Assembly: GCF_014200015.1 (NCBI RefSeq)
Contig: NZ_JACHOT010000005.1
Location: 62,001 to 126,000, forward strand
Length of the DNA stretch: 64,000 bases
Direction: 5' to 3'
DNA from: Aminobacter niigataensis
Lineage (GTDB): Bacteria > Pseudomonadota > Alphaproteobacteria > Rhizobiales > Rhizobiaceae
Below are positions 6,813-15,730 of this stretch, piece after piece. Positions within the stretch are counted from its first letter, which is position 1, and each line of letters opens with the position of its first letter. A model generated the notes under the pieces. That model saw nothing but the letters and a program-made list of their open reading frames with translations. It did not search any database and was not told the origin of the DNA. Both the position numbers and the translations under genes were made by a program.

Positions 6813-8069
6813 TTACGCGGTGCCGTATTTGAGCAGCTTGATCGCGCTGAAGTCCTGGACACCGCCGCCGACGCGCTTGGTCGTGTAGAACAGCACGTAG
6901 GGCTTGGCGGAATAGGGATCGCGCAGCACGCGCACACCGGTCCGGTCGACGACCAGATAGCCGCGCCCGAAATCGCCGAAGGCGATCGGCGTCGCGTTAG
7001 CGGCCGCATCCGGCATGTCCTCGGCCTCGACAAGCGGGAAGCCCATCAGCATGGCGCGCTGGCCAGGGGCCGAAGGCGGCTGCCAGAGATAGTTGCCGTC
7101 GGCATCCTTCAGCTTGCGAATCGACGCCTGGGTCTTGCGGTTCATCACCCAGTTGGCATTCTGGCGATAGCCGGCCTTCAGCGTATAGACGGTATCGATC
7201 AGGATATCCGAGGGGCTCGATGCCGGCAGCGCGCCTGATACACCGGTCACCAAATAGCCGATATCGCCCCAGGCCCAACTCGCCTCGGCCACCTTGTTGT
7301 AGTCGAGGAAGCCCTTGGGCTTGTTGACGCCGTTGCCATTGACGAAGGCCGTGCCTTCCTGCTCGGCGAAGGCCGTCTCCACCTCGGACGCGATCCACTG
7401 GTCGAGATCGACGACACTGTCTTCAAGCAGCGAGGCCGTCGCCGCCGGCATGGCGTAGAGCTCCATCGTCGGGAACTGCAGCTCGGCCAGGACAGGCGTC
7501 GCCGTCTGCGGCCGTGTAGCCGTCTCGGCCACCCAGCCCACGGCCGGTCCCGTGGTGGTGAACGGCTTTTTCAGCACAGCGGCCGAAACCTGCCTTACAG
7601 AGGCTATCGAGCGGAGCGGCGACAATGTCGACAGCCGGCGCCCGATCTCGGTTTCGGTCTCGTTCGGCACGAGATAGCCGCCGTCCTGGCCGGAGCCATA
7701 GGACATCGCCTTGGTGTCGAGGGCCCGCAACTGCCGGTCGTCGCCGTTGCGCATATAGGCGTCGAACGCATCCTTGTGCTCGCTCGGCATCGACCGGCCG
7801 TCGCGCCCAAGGGTCGGACGCAAGCGCTTCAGCGACAGGCTGTCGAGCGTGCGTTTCTGCTCGTCGAGTGCGCGCGAGATGCGGTCGACCTTGTCGGAGG
7901 TCACCACGTCGGCGCCGAGCTTGCCTTCCAGCTGCGCCAGGCGTTCGTCATTGCTGTCCTTGAAGGTCTCGAAGGTGGTCATGAACTCGCCGAAGGCATC
8001 CTTCAGGTCGAGGTTGTCGCCTGCTGCCGCCTTGATTTCGGGGGCGCGCGACGCGTGGGTCTCATTCAT
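6813..8069 (-). CDS. GTA major capsid protein (g5-like, HK97 fold)
   Basis: A 418-residue HK97-type major capsid protein. I place the start at the ATG at 8069 (MNETHASRAPEIKAAAGDNL) because AAGGAAGC precedes it and the ATGA overlaps the protease stop; the longer frame reads back into the protease gene. Residues 1-110 form a coiled-coil scaffold-like delta domain (EAFMTTFETFKDSNDERLAQ-type heptads) to be removed by the protease. The body has the family features YLVPNETETEIGRRLSTLSP, FVNGNGVNKPKGFLDY and IAFGDFGRGYLVVDRTGVRV. Confidence 0.92.
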   Translation of the reverse strand: MNETHASRAPEIKAAAGDNLDLKDAFGEFMTTFETFKDSNDERLAQLEGKLGADVVTSDKVDRISRALDEQKRTLDSLSLKRLRPTLGRDGRSMPSEHKDAFDAYMRNGDDRQLRALDTKAMSYGSGQDGGYLVPNETETEIGRRLSTLSPLRSIASVRQVSAAVLKKPFTTTGPAVGWVAETATRPQTATPVLAELQFPTMELYAMPAATASLLEDSVVDLDQWIASEVETAFAEQEGTAFVNGNGVNKPKGFLDYNKVAEASWAWGDIGYLVTGVSGALPASSPSDILIDTVYTLKAGYRQNANWVMNRKTQASIRKLKDADGNYLWQPPSAPGQRAMLMGFPLVEAEDMPDAAANATPIAFGDFGRGYLVVDRTGVRVLRDPYSAKPYVLFYTTKRVGGGVQDFSAIKLLKYGTA

Positions 8070-8764
8070 ACGCTGCTTCCTTTTTGCTTGATCATGCGCG
8101 TGGCCTGGCGAATGCGTTCTGCGAGGCCGCTCTCTGATCCCCATGCGGCGTCCCGCTTGCGCACGAGGCTGGCGAAGCCCTCGGCGATGACCGCCCGGGC
8201 GTCGCTCCTGGTCAGCCCCGCATCCCGCGTGAGCCAGCCTTCGAATTGTCGGGTGGTGGGCAGCCGTCCGCGGCCCTTGACCGTGTCGATGCGCGCTTCG
8301 GGCAGCATCGGAAAGGTGACGATCGAGATCTCCCAGAGATCCGCCTCGAGGATATGGCGGACACCGCTCGCTGGTTCCTTCCTCGCCTTCACGGCGCGAA
8401 AACCGATCGACAGGCCGTCGAGCGCGCCCCCGCGCAGCAGATTGTGCACGTCGCGGGCCCGCGCCACGTCCTTGGCCAGCCGGCCGCGAACGAACAGGCC
8501 GCGACTGTCCTCCTTCAGCTCCGTCCAGGTGCCGATCGGCTGGTTGGGATCATGCTGAAACAGCATGCGGATGCCCGCCGCACCGCGTGTCCGAAGCGAC
8601 TTGGCGAAGGCTCCGCGCTCGACCACGTCCTTGCCGAGATCAACCCGCCCGAACAGGCTGGCATAGCCCGAGAAAGTGCCGTCGATGGCGACTTCGTCGA
8701 GCACCAGGTCGACGAACTTCCGTTCGCCTTGCCGCATCGCTGCCTCATGCATCATCAGCGCCAT
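8066..8764 (-). CDS. GTA prohead protease (g4-like, HK97 family)
   Basis: An HK97-family prohead serine protease (peptidase U35) that trims the capsid delta domain during head maturation. I start at the ATG at 8764 (MALMMHEAAMRQ); the 18 codons upstream overlap the g3.5 coding end. Family signatures are IDGTFSGYASLFGRVDLGKD, IRMLFQHDPNQPIGTW with the catalytic His, and GALDGLSIGFRAVKARKE with the catalytic Ser. It overlaps the capsid gene by 4 bases and g3.5 by 20 bases. Confidence 0.9.
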   Translation of the reverse strand: MALMMHEAAMRQGERKFVDLVLDEVAIDGTFSGYASLFGRVDLGKDVVERGAFAKSLRTRGAAGIRMLFQHDPNQPIGTWTELKEDSRGLFVRGRLAKDVARARDVHNLLRGGALDGLSIGFRAVKARKEPASGVRHILEADLWEISIVTFPMLPEARIDTVKGRGRLPTTRQFEGWLTRDAGLTRSDARAVIAEGFASLVRKRDAAWGSESGLAERIRQATRMIKQKGSSV

Positions 8765-9101
8765 TCCTCTTCCGCCTGTCGTCGATCCATCGGCTGACGC
8801 GGTTGCCTTCAAAGGCACGCATGACGAAGCCGAGCGCCCACCAGGCGCACAGGCTTGCCGCCGCGGCCCCCATCATCGTCATCTCGGTCGGGCTGATCAG
8901 TTCTTCGATGCCGAGCTCGGCGGCGATCTTCAGGCCGACCGTGCCACCGAACACCAGGCCGCAGACCACCCCCACGGCAAAGCGCACGGCGGCCTCGCGC
9001 CTCCCGTGCGGCAGGATGTAGGCGAGCGAGATCGCCGAGCCGGCAATCGCGCCCCCGCCCTTGGCCAGCCACAGCCAGCCGGGATTGGACATGTCGGTCA
9101 T
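8745..9101 (-). CDS. GTA g3.5-like small membrane protein (DUF6107)
   Basis: A 118-residue protein occupying the g3.5 position between portal and protease. Hydrophobic segments lie at roughly 8-28 (WLWLAKGGGAIAGSAISLAY), 38-62 and 74-95, so it is probably a membrane protein, ending in a basic tail RWIDDRRKRNGADD. Proteins annotated DUF6107 in rhizobial GTA clusters look like this; function is unknown, perhaps a holin-like or assembly role (speculation). Confidence 0.75.
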   Translation of the reverse strand: MTDMSNPGWLWLAKGGGAIAGSAISLAYILPHGRREAAVRFAVGVVCGLVFGGTVGLKIAAELGIEELISPTEMTMMGAAAASLCAWWALGFVMRAFEGNRVSRWIDDRRKRNGADDA

Positions 9102-9128
9102 CGTTTCAGGTCCCAGATTGAAGAATGT

Positions 9129-10304
9129 TCAGCCGCGCGGCGGATAACCCACGGCCTCGCGCTTTTCGTCGTCGCTGAGGAAATCGGCCGCTTCGACCCG
9201 GGTCCACAGGGCATCACGCTCGCCAGCGAGCCCCTCGACCTGGTCGGCGTCGTACCAGAGCCGGAGGCCGCCACCGAAAGCCGGCGCCAGCCAGGCGGAA
9301 AGTTCCTTGGCCGTCCGCGCCAACAGCGGCAGCACGGTCAGGCGATAGAAGGCGCGATTGGCCTCCTGGTAGTTCGCGTATGTGTTGTCACCGGGAATGC
9401 CGAGCAGCATCGGCGGCACCCCGAAGGCGAGCGCGATGTCGCGGCTCGCCGAATGCTTTGCCTCGATGAAATCCATGTCCTTCGGCGTCAGGCCCATCGC
9501 CTTCCAGTCGAGCCCGCCCTCGAGCAGCAGCGGCCGGCCGGCGCGGGTCGCTCCCGAATAGCCTTCTTCCAGCTCGGCCTTCAGCCGGTCGAACTGTTCG
9601 TCACTCAGGTTGCCGCCGTCCTTGGGCGCATAAACCAGCGCTCCAGATGGACGCGCCGAATTGTCGAGCAACGCCTTGTTCCAGCGCCCCGCCGCATTGT
9701 GCGTGTCGAGGGCGATCAGCGCCGCTTCGAGCGGCGGGAAGCCGTAATGATCGTCGAGCGGATGAAACAGCGTCAGGTGTGCCGCCCCGCCCTGCTCCGA
9801 CAAGCCAAGGGATATGCGCCGGCGCGCACCACCTTCGCGATAGTCGAGTGCTATCGGCCACCCATTGGCGTCACTCGCCACCGCAACCCGGTCGGGCCGT
9901 AGCAGGTGCAGTTCGCGCGCACCGCCGCCTGCCGCCGCCAGCTCGACATAGGCATTGCCCGAAAGCAGCAAGTGGCCATACAGCGCTTCCATGAAGCTGC
10001 CACCGGCCTGCCGCTCGTTCGGCCGCTCGCACAGTTCGAGCAAGGCATGCCCGCCCAGTTCGGTTGCGCCTTCATAGAGCAGCCAGGGTATTGCCGACGC
10101 CGTCTCCGAGATCAGGCGCACCGAGCGATGCACGATCGGATTGCGCATGAAACCTTCGCGCGCCAGCCCTGCATAGTCGCGCCGTGTCCAGCGCGCCTCG
10201 CCCTGGGCGTGGAGAGCGACGAAGCCAGTCGGTCCGCCGCTCTTGCGTTCGGGCACGGCGCTACCCCTCCCGGTCCGCCAGAACCTGGGCCAATTCACAG
10301 CCAT
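9129..10304 (-). CDS. GTA portal protein (g3-like)
   Basis: A 391-residue HK97-family portal protein, the dodecameric ring at the packaging vertex. The core signatures are RNPIVHRSVRLISETASAIP, FMEALYGHLLLSGNAYVELA, ARPSGALVYAPKDGGNLSDE and FGVPPMLLGIPGDNTYANYQ. Length is typical. It begins 12 bp after the terminase stop and ends 27 bp before g3.5. Confidence 0.92.
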   Translation of the reverse strand: MAVNWPRFWRTGRGSAVPERKSGGPTGFVALHAQGEARWTRRDYAGLAREGFMRNPIVHRSVRLISETASAIPWLLYEGATELGGHALLELCERPNERQAGGSFMEALYGHLLLSGNAYVELAAAGGGARELHLLRPDRVAVASDANGWPIALDYREGGARRRISLGLSEQGGAAHLTLFHPLDDHYGFPPLEAALIALDTHNAAGRWNKALLDNSARPSGALVYAPKDGGNLSDEQFDRLKAELEEGYSGATRAGRPLLLEGGLDWKAMGLTPKDMDFIEAKHSASRDIALAFGVPPMLLGIPGDNTYANYQEANRAFYRLTVLPLLARTAKELSAWLAPAFGGGLRLWYDADQVEGLAGERDALWTRVEAADFLSDDEKREAVGYPPRG

Positions 10305-10316
10305 ATCGTTTCCTGT

Positions 10317-11660
10317 TCAGAGAAAATCGCGGATTCGTGGTTCGGTCGACCAGTCCGGCATCAACTCGCCGATCGCCCAGACCAGCGCATCGACGCGGTC
10401 GGGAGAGCGACCATTGGACAGCCCATTCGGGCCGAAGTCGCACATTTCGTCTTCAAGCGCCGGAAATCGTCCAGCATGCAAAACCTTGCGTTGCGGGTAG
10501 AGTGCCGCGATCGGCTCGGCGCGCAACCATTTAGACCGCTTGGCACGCACCGCCTTTACCGGCACCGCCGGATCGACCGTTCGGATCACCGCCGTCACCA
10601 TCTCGCCGCCCTGGTTGGTCTCTGCGATGATGCAGTCAGCCTCCAGGCGGTGAAACAGCCTTACGGCCGTGCCTGCCCAGTCCTGCGGCTTTGCCGCCTG
10701 GACCGTCGCGTCGGCGAGTACCACCGCCCTGCCCGCGCCATCCAGTCCGACCGCAACAATGCCGCAGGCGTCCGATGTCTTGCGCGAACTCGCCGGCGGA
10801 TCGACCGCCACAACGATACGACGCAAGTCGGCTGCTGCCGCGACCAACGCCGCTTCGAGCATATCGCGCGACCACAATGCATCTGCGCGGTCCTCGATCA
10901 GCTCGCCGTCAAGCTCCTGCCGGCCGAGCACACTGCCGCCGTAGCGGCTGCGGATCGTGCTCAGGAAGCCTGGCGCCAGGTTGGCGCTGTTTTCATCCGA
11001 GCGCATCCGCGTCACCAGCACGGCCGGGTCGGCCAACAGGCGCTTCAGCAGCGGTACGGGCCGTGGTGTCGTGGTGATGATCTGGCGCGGCTTGTCGCCA
11101 AGCCTGAGCCCGAACTGCAGCATGTCGAAACACGCTTCGGCATGCTTCCACTTCGCCAGTTCATCGCACCAGGCAGCTTGAAACTGCGGCCCACGCAGGC
11201 TGTCGGGGTCCTCCGAGGAGAAAATCTGTGCCACGGCGCCGCTGTCCCAGACCAGCCTCTTGCGGCTCGGCTCGAAACGCGGCCTGTCATGACGCGAAAT
11301 CGTTGCGATGCCAGACGGTCCTTCGATCATCACCTCTCGCACGTCGGCAAGGGTCTCTCCGACCAAGGCTATCGGCGAATGCCGCCTGGATGCGAAAGGC
11401 GAGAACCCACGCACCATGGAATTGACCCACTCGGCCCCCACCCGGGTCTTGCCGGCGCCACGCCCGCCCACCACCAGCCACGTCGCCGGCTCGGCTTCGA
11501 GCAGATATTGCTGGATTCGCGCCGACCGATACCACTCTCTTGCGATCAGCCTACCTTGGCGCCAGTTCAGATTCGTTTGCGCAAAGCACTCTTGCATAGT
11601 CTCTGGCAAGTTCGACGATGCGTTGGTCGATCCTTGCGAGCACATCTGCCATTTCTGCAT
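10317..11660 (-). CDS. GTA large terminase (g2-like)
   Basis: An ATPase/nuclease that packages DNA, 447 residues from the ATG at 11660. Walker A is GGRGAGKT at about residues 65-72. The C-terminal nuclease domain shows VVAVDPPASSRKTSDACGIV, IIAETNQGGEMV and DRVDALVWAIGELM. The start is uncertain: the ATG at 11660 has GGAG a few bases upstream but makes the gene overlap g1 by 110 bases, while an in-frame ATG at 11597 would cut the overlap to 47. Both give a full ATPase domain. Confidence 0.9.
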   Translation of the reverse strand: MQKWQMCSQGSTNASSNLPETMQECFAQTNLNWRQGRLIAREWYRSARIQQYLLEAEPATWLVVGGRGAGKTRVGAEWVNSMVRGFSPFASRRHSPIALVGETLADVREVMIEGPSGIATISRHDRPRFEPSRKRLVWDSGAVAQIFSSEDPDSLRGPQFQAAWCDELAKWKHAEACFDMLQFGLRLGDKPRQIITTTPRPVPLLKRLLADPAVLVTRMRSDENSANLAPGFLSTIRSRYGGSVLGRQELDGELIEDRADALWSRDMLEAALVAAAADLRRIVVAVDPPASSRKTSDACGIVAVGLDGAGRAVVLADATVQAAKPQDWAGTAVRLFHRLEADCIIAETNQGGEMVTAVIRTVDPAVPVKAVRAKRSKWLRAEPIAALYPQRKVLHAGRFPALEDEMCDFGPNGLSNGRSPDRVDALVWAIGELMPDWSTEPRIRDFL

Positions 11661-12018
11661 CTCGCTCCGTCTGGCTCACTTTCGCTGCCTCGCCTCCCCG
11701 CATCAATTCGTTGATCTTCTCGACCGTCCTGATGATCGAGCCGACCATGTCGACCTGCGCCTTGTCGAAACCGCCTTCGTTTTCCGGCTGCAAGGCTTCT
11801 GCCTGCGCGATCAGCGAATCTGCCAACCGGGCCAACCGGTCGGCGAAGTCGTCGGCGGCAATCCAGCCATCTCGCGCGGCACGTCTTTCTATCTTGGCCA
11901 CGGCATAGCCGCTTGCCACGGACAACAGCTCGATGTCCGGCGTCGCGCCCTCATGGAGCGCACGCAGCGCCCGCCATCGCTCGTCAGCTCTCGCGACCAA
12001 CGAAACCTCCAGCATCAC
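11551..12018 (-). CDS. GTA g1-like protein, probable small terminase
   Basis: A 155-residue protein beginning GTG ATG (MMLEVSLVARADERWRALRA). Residues 20-55 (LHEGATPDIELLSVASGYAV, AKIERRAARDGWIA) form a helix-turn-helix of the kind found in small terminases, followed by long helices rich in Glu and Arg. It is the first gene behind the promoter at 12080-12108, the position of g1 in R. capsulatus. There the homologue is a small terminase subunit that lost sequence specificity, consistent with random DNA packaging. The assignment rests on position and fold-like features. Confidence 0.75.
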   Translation of the reverse strand: MMLEVSLVARADERWRALRALHEGATPDIELLSVASGYAVAKIERRAARDGWIAADDFADRLARLADSLIAQAEALQPENEGGFDKAQVDMVGSIIRTVEKINELMRGGEAAKVSQTERDAEMADVLARIDQRIVELARDYARVLCANESELAPR

Positions 12019-12079
12019 GATTGGGAAAACCGCCTGGCCGTGCTGCCCGTTTTGGCTGCACTTCTTTGACGATAGCCGG

Positions 12080-12108
12080 ACACTATCAAAGCACCGTCAC
12101 GGTGTCAA
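12080..12108 (-). promoter_or_regulatory. Probable promoter of the GTA cluster
   Basis: On the minus strand TTGACA (12108-12103) and TAGTGT (12085-12080) are separated by 17 bases, a good sigma-70-type promoter ending about 60 bases before the g1 start. It is the only strong promoter-like sequence I see ahead of the cluster. Confidence 0.55.
12092..12104. promoter_or_regulatory. Inverted repeat (candidate operator) in the GTA promoter spacer
   Basis: CACCGT-C-ACGGTG is a perfect 6+1+6 palindrome lying in the spacer between -35 and -10 and touching the -35 hexamer. A second imperfect repeat, TTTGACGATAG ... CTATCAAA (12065-12075 and 12083-12090), overlaps the -10 and start region. Both are suited to a repressor or activator. 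The regulator is not identified. Confidence 0.5.
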
Positions 12109-12283
12109 GAATATATTCCTATCGAGGTGCATTTTCCTGTTCCGCAGGCTGCTTGCCGCCCCCCTCTTGTCGCGGCGTCGAAAATCGGGGACAAGTCAGC
12201 CGTGGGCCGAGGGACGCGTGCCCTGAATTCGCCAGCACCCGTATTTAGGTATAAGCTGCAGTCACGTGCCGGACCCGTCTCGA

Positions 12284-14440
12284 ATGGAAAATCCCGTAGA
12301 ACCACGCAAGAAACGAGGCCGCCTGGCAGCAGGCCTGCTCGCTCTTGATGCTTGGCTCGACTCTTCGCTTTACGAACTGCGTTTCCGCACGCAGCAGTTC
12401 TGGGAAAGCGCCACCATTTTCTTCCGCCGCTTCCGCGTCAAGGGCTGGCGCCGCGGTGTCATCGAGGTCCTGAGCGAAGGGGTCACCATGGCCGCCGCCG
12501 GCTCGGTGGTGATGCTCGCGCTCGCCATGCCGGCCTTCCAGGAAACAACCGGCAACTGGCGCAACCAGGACGACTTCGCCGTCACCTTCCTCGACCGCTA
12601 TGGCAATGAAATCGGCCAGCGCGGCATCATCCAGCGCGACTCGGTCCCGGTCGACGAAATGCCCGACCACGTCATCAAGGCCGTCCTGGCGACCGAAGAC
12701 CGGCGCTTCTTCGATCACTACGGCATCGATTTCCTCGGCCTGATCCGCGCCATGTCGGAAAACGTCCGCGCCAACTCCGTCGTCCAGGGCGGATCTAGCC
12801 TGACCCAGCAGCTCGCCAAGAACCTGTTCCTCACCAACGAGCGCACCGTCGAGCGCAAGGTCAAGGAAGCCTTCCTGTCGCTCTGGCTCGAATCGAACCT
12901 GTCGAAGAAGGATATTCTCCAGCTCTACCTCGACCGCGCCTACATGGGCGGCGGCACGTTCGGCATTGCGGCCGCGGCCGATTTCTACTTCGGCAAGCAG
13001 GTCAAGGACCTCAACCTCGCAGAAGCGGCGATGCTCGCCGGCCTGTTCAAGGCCCCGACCAAATACGCCCCGCACATCAACCTTCCGGCCGCCCGCGCCC
13101 GCGCCAACGTCGTTCTCAGCAACCTCGTGCAGGCAGGGTTCATGACCGAGGGGCAGGTTCTGTCGGCGCGTCTCCATCCCGCCGACATCGTCGATCGCGG
13201 CGACCGCAAGAGCCCCGATTATTTCCTCGACTGGGCCTTCGACGAGGTCAAGAAGATCGCAGCCAAATCGGGCATCCATTCGCTCGTCGCGCGCACCACG
13301 ATCGACATGAACATCCAAAAGGCGGCGGAGGAATCGGTCGAGTTCCACCTGCGTCAGTTCGGCAAGGAATACCGCGTCACCGAAGGCGCCGTTGTCGTGA
13401 TCGAAACCAACGGTGCGGTGCGCGCCATCGTCGGTGGCCGCGACTACGGCGCCAGCCAGTTCAACCGCGCCACCAGGGCACAGCGCCAGACCGGCTCGTC
13501 ATTCAAGCCGTATGTCTACGCGACCGCCATGGAAAACGGCTTTACGCCTGAATCGGTCATCTCGGACGGCCCGATCAGCTGGGGTGCCTGGTCGCCCAAA
13601 AACTACACACGCGGCTATTCCGGCCGCATGTCGCTGACGACCGCACTGGTCAAATCAATCAACACCGTGCCCGTGCGCCTTGCCAAGGATCACCTGTCGA
13701 TACCGCCGATCAAGGCGATGACCGAGGCGATGGGCGTCGAGTCTCCCGTCAGCTCGCACAAGACCATGGTGCTCGGCACATCGGGCCTGACGGTCATGGA
13801 CCAGGCCACCGGCTACAGCGTGCTTGCCCAGGACGGCATCGTCGGCACCCGCCACGGCATCACCCAGCTTGTCACCCATTCCGGCCAGCTCATCTACGAC
13901 TACAGCAAGGACGCGCCACCGCCCCACCGGGTGCTGTCCGAGCAGGCGGTTGCGTCGATGAACTCGATCATGGTGCAGATTCCCGAAGTCGGTACGGCCC
14001 GCCGGGCAGCACTTCCCAACATCCGCTCGGCCGGCAAGACCGGAACCACCCAGTCTTATCGCGACGCCTGGTATGTCGGTTACACCGGCAACTATACGGC
14101 CGCCGTCTGGCTCGGAAACGACGACTTCTCGCCCACCAACAACATGACCGGCGGTTCGCTGCCGGCGATGGTGTGGCAGCGTTTCATGGCCTATGCCCAC
14201 CAGAACATCGACCTAAGGCCCATCCCAGGCATCAAGAACCCCTTCGTCGATCCGGCGACCATCGCCAAGGCCGAAGAAGCCGCAAAGAGTGGAACCCAGC
14301 CGCCGGCAGCCGACACGGCCGACCGACCTCCGGTCCTGTCGAGCACGACGACGCGGGCATTGCGCGCGATCGCGGATGTCTTCCAGAAAGCGCCCGCCAT
14401 CACCCCGCCGACCGAACCCGAGACGCTGTCAGCGCTGTGA
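12284..14440 (+). CDS. Class A penicillin-binding protein (PBP1-type)
   Basis: A bifunctional peptidoglycan synthase of 718 residues. A single membrane helix lies near residues 70-88 after a basic cytoplasmic N-terminus. The GT51 glycosyltransferase domain follows (ATEDRRFFDHYGIDFLG, QGGSSLTQQLAKNLFL), then the transpeptidase domain with nucleophile motif S405-SFK (TGSSFKP), SIN and KTG at 585 (GKTGTTQSYRDAWYVGY). The C-terminal tail is Pro/Ala rich. No good ribosome site marks the start; I prefer ATG 12284 to the in-frame GTG at 12266. It is divergent from the GTA cluster. Confidence 0.9.
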   Translation: MENPVEPRKKRGRLAAGLLALDAWLDSSLYELRFRTQQFWESATIFFRRFRVKGWRRGVIEVLSEGVTMAAAGSVVMLALAMPAFQETTGNWRNQDDFAVTFLDRYGNEIGQRGIIQRDSVPVDEMPDHVIKAVLATEDRRFFDHYGIDFLGLIRAMSENVRANSVVQGGSSLTQQLAKNLFLTNERTVERKVKEAFLSLWLESNLSKKDILQLYLDRAYMGGGTFGIAAAADFYFGKQVKDLNLAEAAMLAGLFKAPTKYAPHINLPAARARANVVLSNLVQAGFMTEGQVLSARLHPADIVDRGDRKSPDYFLDWAFDEVKKIAAKSGIHSLVARTTIDMNIQKAAEESVEFHLRQFGKEYRVTEGAVVVIETNGAVRAIVGGRDYGASQFNRATRAQRQTGSSFKPYVYATAMENGFTPESVISDGPISWGAWSPKNYTRGYSGRMSLTTALVKSINTVPVRLAKDHLSIPPIKAMTEAMGVESPVSSHKTMVLGTSGLTVMDQATGYSVLAQDGIVGTRHGITQLVTHSGQLIYDYSKDAPPPHRVLSEQAVASMNSIMVQIPEVGTARRAALPNIRSAGKTGTTQSYRDAWYVGYTGNYTAAVWLGNDDFSPTNNMTGGSLPAMVWQRFMAYAHQNIDLRPIPGIKNPFVDPATIAKAEEAAKSGTQPPAADTADRPPVLSSTTTRALRAIADVFQKAPAITPPTEPETLSAL

Positions 14441-14555
14441 TTGTTCCCAAATTGAGGGGCCAGCGATCATTCCCGTACCGGTTGCAGCCCTTCCCGGCTT
14501 GCCTTCCGGTCGCATGGCGGGATATTCCTCCGCCAACTCCATCCTGCGGCGGCTC

Positions 14556-15140
14556 ATGCTGAAACAATCGCTTCTGATAGTTATCGCCCTCGCGGTTGCG
14601 GTTGGCGGCGGTGCCGCCAGCGTGGCGATGGTTCTCGATTCGCAGGAAGGCATCGGCGCTGTCGCAGTCGGCCCATGGACGGCGTTTCCCGATATTGGAA
14701 CGCCCGAAGCCGATCCCTATTCGAAGGCCCGCGTCGCACGCGACGGCATGCTTGCGCTCGGCCGCGCCGAAGGCCTCAGTTTCGTAGCCGACCGAGACTC
14801 CAGCGGCGTGACCCTGAGAAGCGAATGCAGCTATCGCGTCGAGGGATCGCTGCCGGTTGCCCGGTTCTGGACTTTCTATGCGACCGACAAGGCGCAGATG
14901 ACACTCAAGTCGGGCATGCGCCGCGATCCGTCGATGCATTCCTTCGAAATCCTGCGCCAGCCCGACAATTCCATCGAGATTGCTGTCGGCGCGCGGCCTG
15001 AGCCCGGAAACTGGCTGCCGGTATCGGGAGCCGGCGAAATGAACCTGGTGTTGACCCTCTACGACACGCCCGTCGCCAGCAGCACTGGCCTGTCCGGCAT
15101 CGAAATGCCTCGCATCGTCAGGGTCCAGTGCAATGCGTAG
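14556..15140 (+). CDS. DUF1214 domain protein
   Basis: About 194 residues beginning MLKQSLLIVIALAVAVGGGA, a membrane anchor or uncleaved signal, followed by a periplasmic domain with PWTAFPDIGTPEADPYSKAR, VARDGMLALGRAEGLSF and EIAVGARPEPGNWLPVSG, the DUF1214 hallmarks. An in-frame ATG at 14514 would add 14 residues. It overlaps the DUF1254 gene by 8 bases; the two domains occur together in many proteobacteria, often in one protein, so they probably act as a pair in the envelope. Function is unknown. Confidence 0.85.
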   Translation: MLKQSLLIVIALAVAVGGGAASVAMVLDSQEGIGAVAVGPWTAFPDIGTPEADPYSKARVARDGMLALGRAEGLSFVADRDSSGVTLRSECSYRVEGSLPVARFWTFYATDKAQMTLKSGMRRDPSMHSFEILRQPDNSIEIAVGARPEPGNWLPVSGAGEMNLVLTLYDTPVASSTGLSGIEMPRIVRVQCNA

Positions 15141-15675
15141 GCTGTTTCATGCCCTGGCCATCGGGCTGGTCGGCGCCGGCATCGCCCACATCGCCATCCT
15201 GCTGCTGGTACCCAGCTTTTCCGAGCGGGATGCATGGTCACGCTTGGCCATGGTGGCCGGGCCCAACAAGGTTGTCCGCCTCGACCACGAGATTGGCGGC
15301 GCACCGGTGGTGAAGTCGCTCGACCCGTCATTCTACGAAGCCGCCTGCCGCTTCGATCTCGGCGAAGGCGTCGTCCGCATCGACAATGCCGGCAAGGTCC
15401 CCTACTGGTCGGCCTCGGTCTACGATCGCAGCGGCCAGAACATCTACAGCTTCAATGACCGCACCGCGACCGACGGCAATCTCGATTTCGTCGTGCTCAC
15501 ACCGGCGCAGATGATCGATCTGCGCAAGGAATTGCCGTCTGAATTCGAAAAATCGATCTTCGTGGAAACGCCGATCGACGAAGGCATCGTCGTCGTTCGT
15601 GCCTTTGTTCCCGACGACAGCTGGAAGCCGATCGTGTCGCGTTTCCTCGACGGCATCAGCTGCGAAATCCAGTAA
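15133..15675 (+). CDS. DUF1254 domain protein (short form)
   Basis: A 180-residue protein with an N-terminal hydrophobic segment (LFHALAIGLVGAGIAHIAIL) and a short DUF1254 domain: WSRLAMVAGPNKVVRLDHEI, FYEAACRFDLGEGVVRID, VPYWSASVYDRSGQNIYSFN. It is shorter than full DUF1254 proteins, as usual for the rhizobial two-gene arrangement with DUF1214. It is translationally coupled to the DUF1214 gene by an 8-base overlap. Confidence 0.82.
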   Translation: MRRLFHALAIGLVGAGIAHIAILLLVPSFSERDAWSRLAMVAGPNKVVRLDHEIGGAPVVKSLDPSFYEAACRFDLGEGVVRIDNAGKVPYWSASVYDRSGQNIYSFNDRTATDGNLDFVVLTPAQMIDLRKELPSEFEKSIFVETPIDEGIVVVRAFVPDDSWKPIVSRFLDGISCEIQ

Positions 15676-15730
15676 TCATACGCCGTAGCAGCGCATGAAC
15701 TACGTCGCCTGAGCTTGGCAGTCGCCACCG

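Noticed and set aside
9906-11714. Plus-strand open frame of 602 codons
   Set aside because: Antisense to portal and terminase genes; no domain features.
1-12018. Ordinary integrated prophage
   Set aside because: No integrase, repressor, replication or lysis genes, a GTA gene order and a very short tape measure. The left edge is open, so this is not final.
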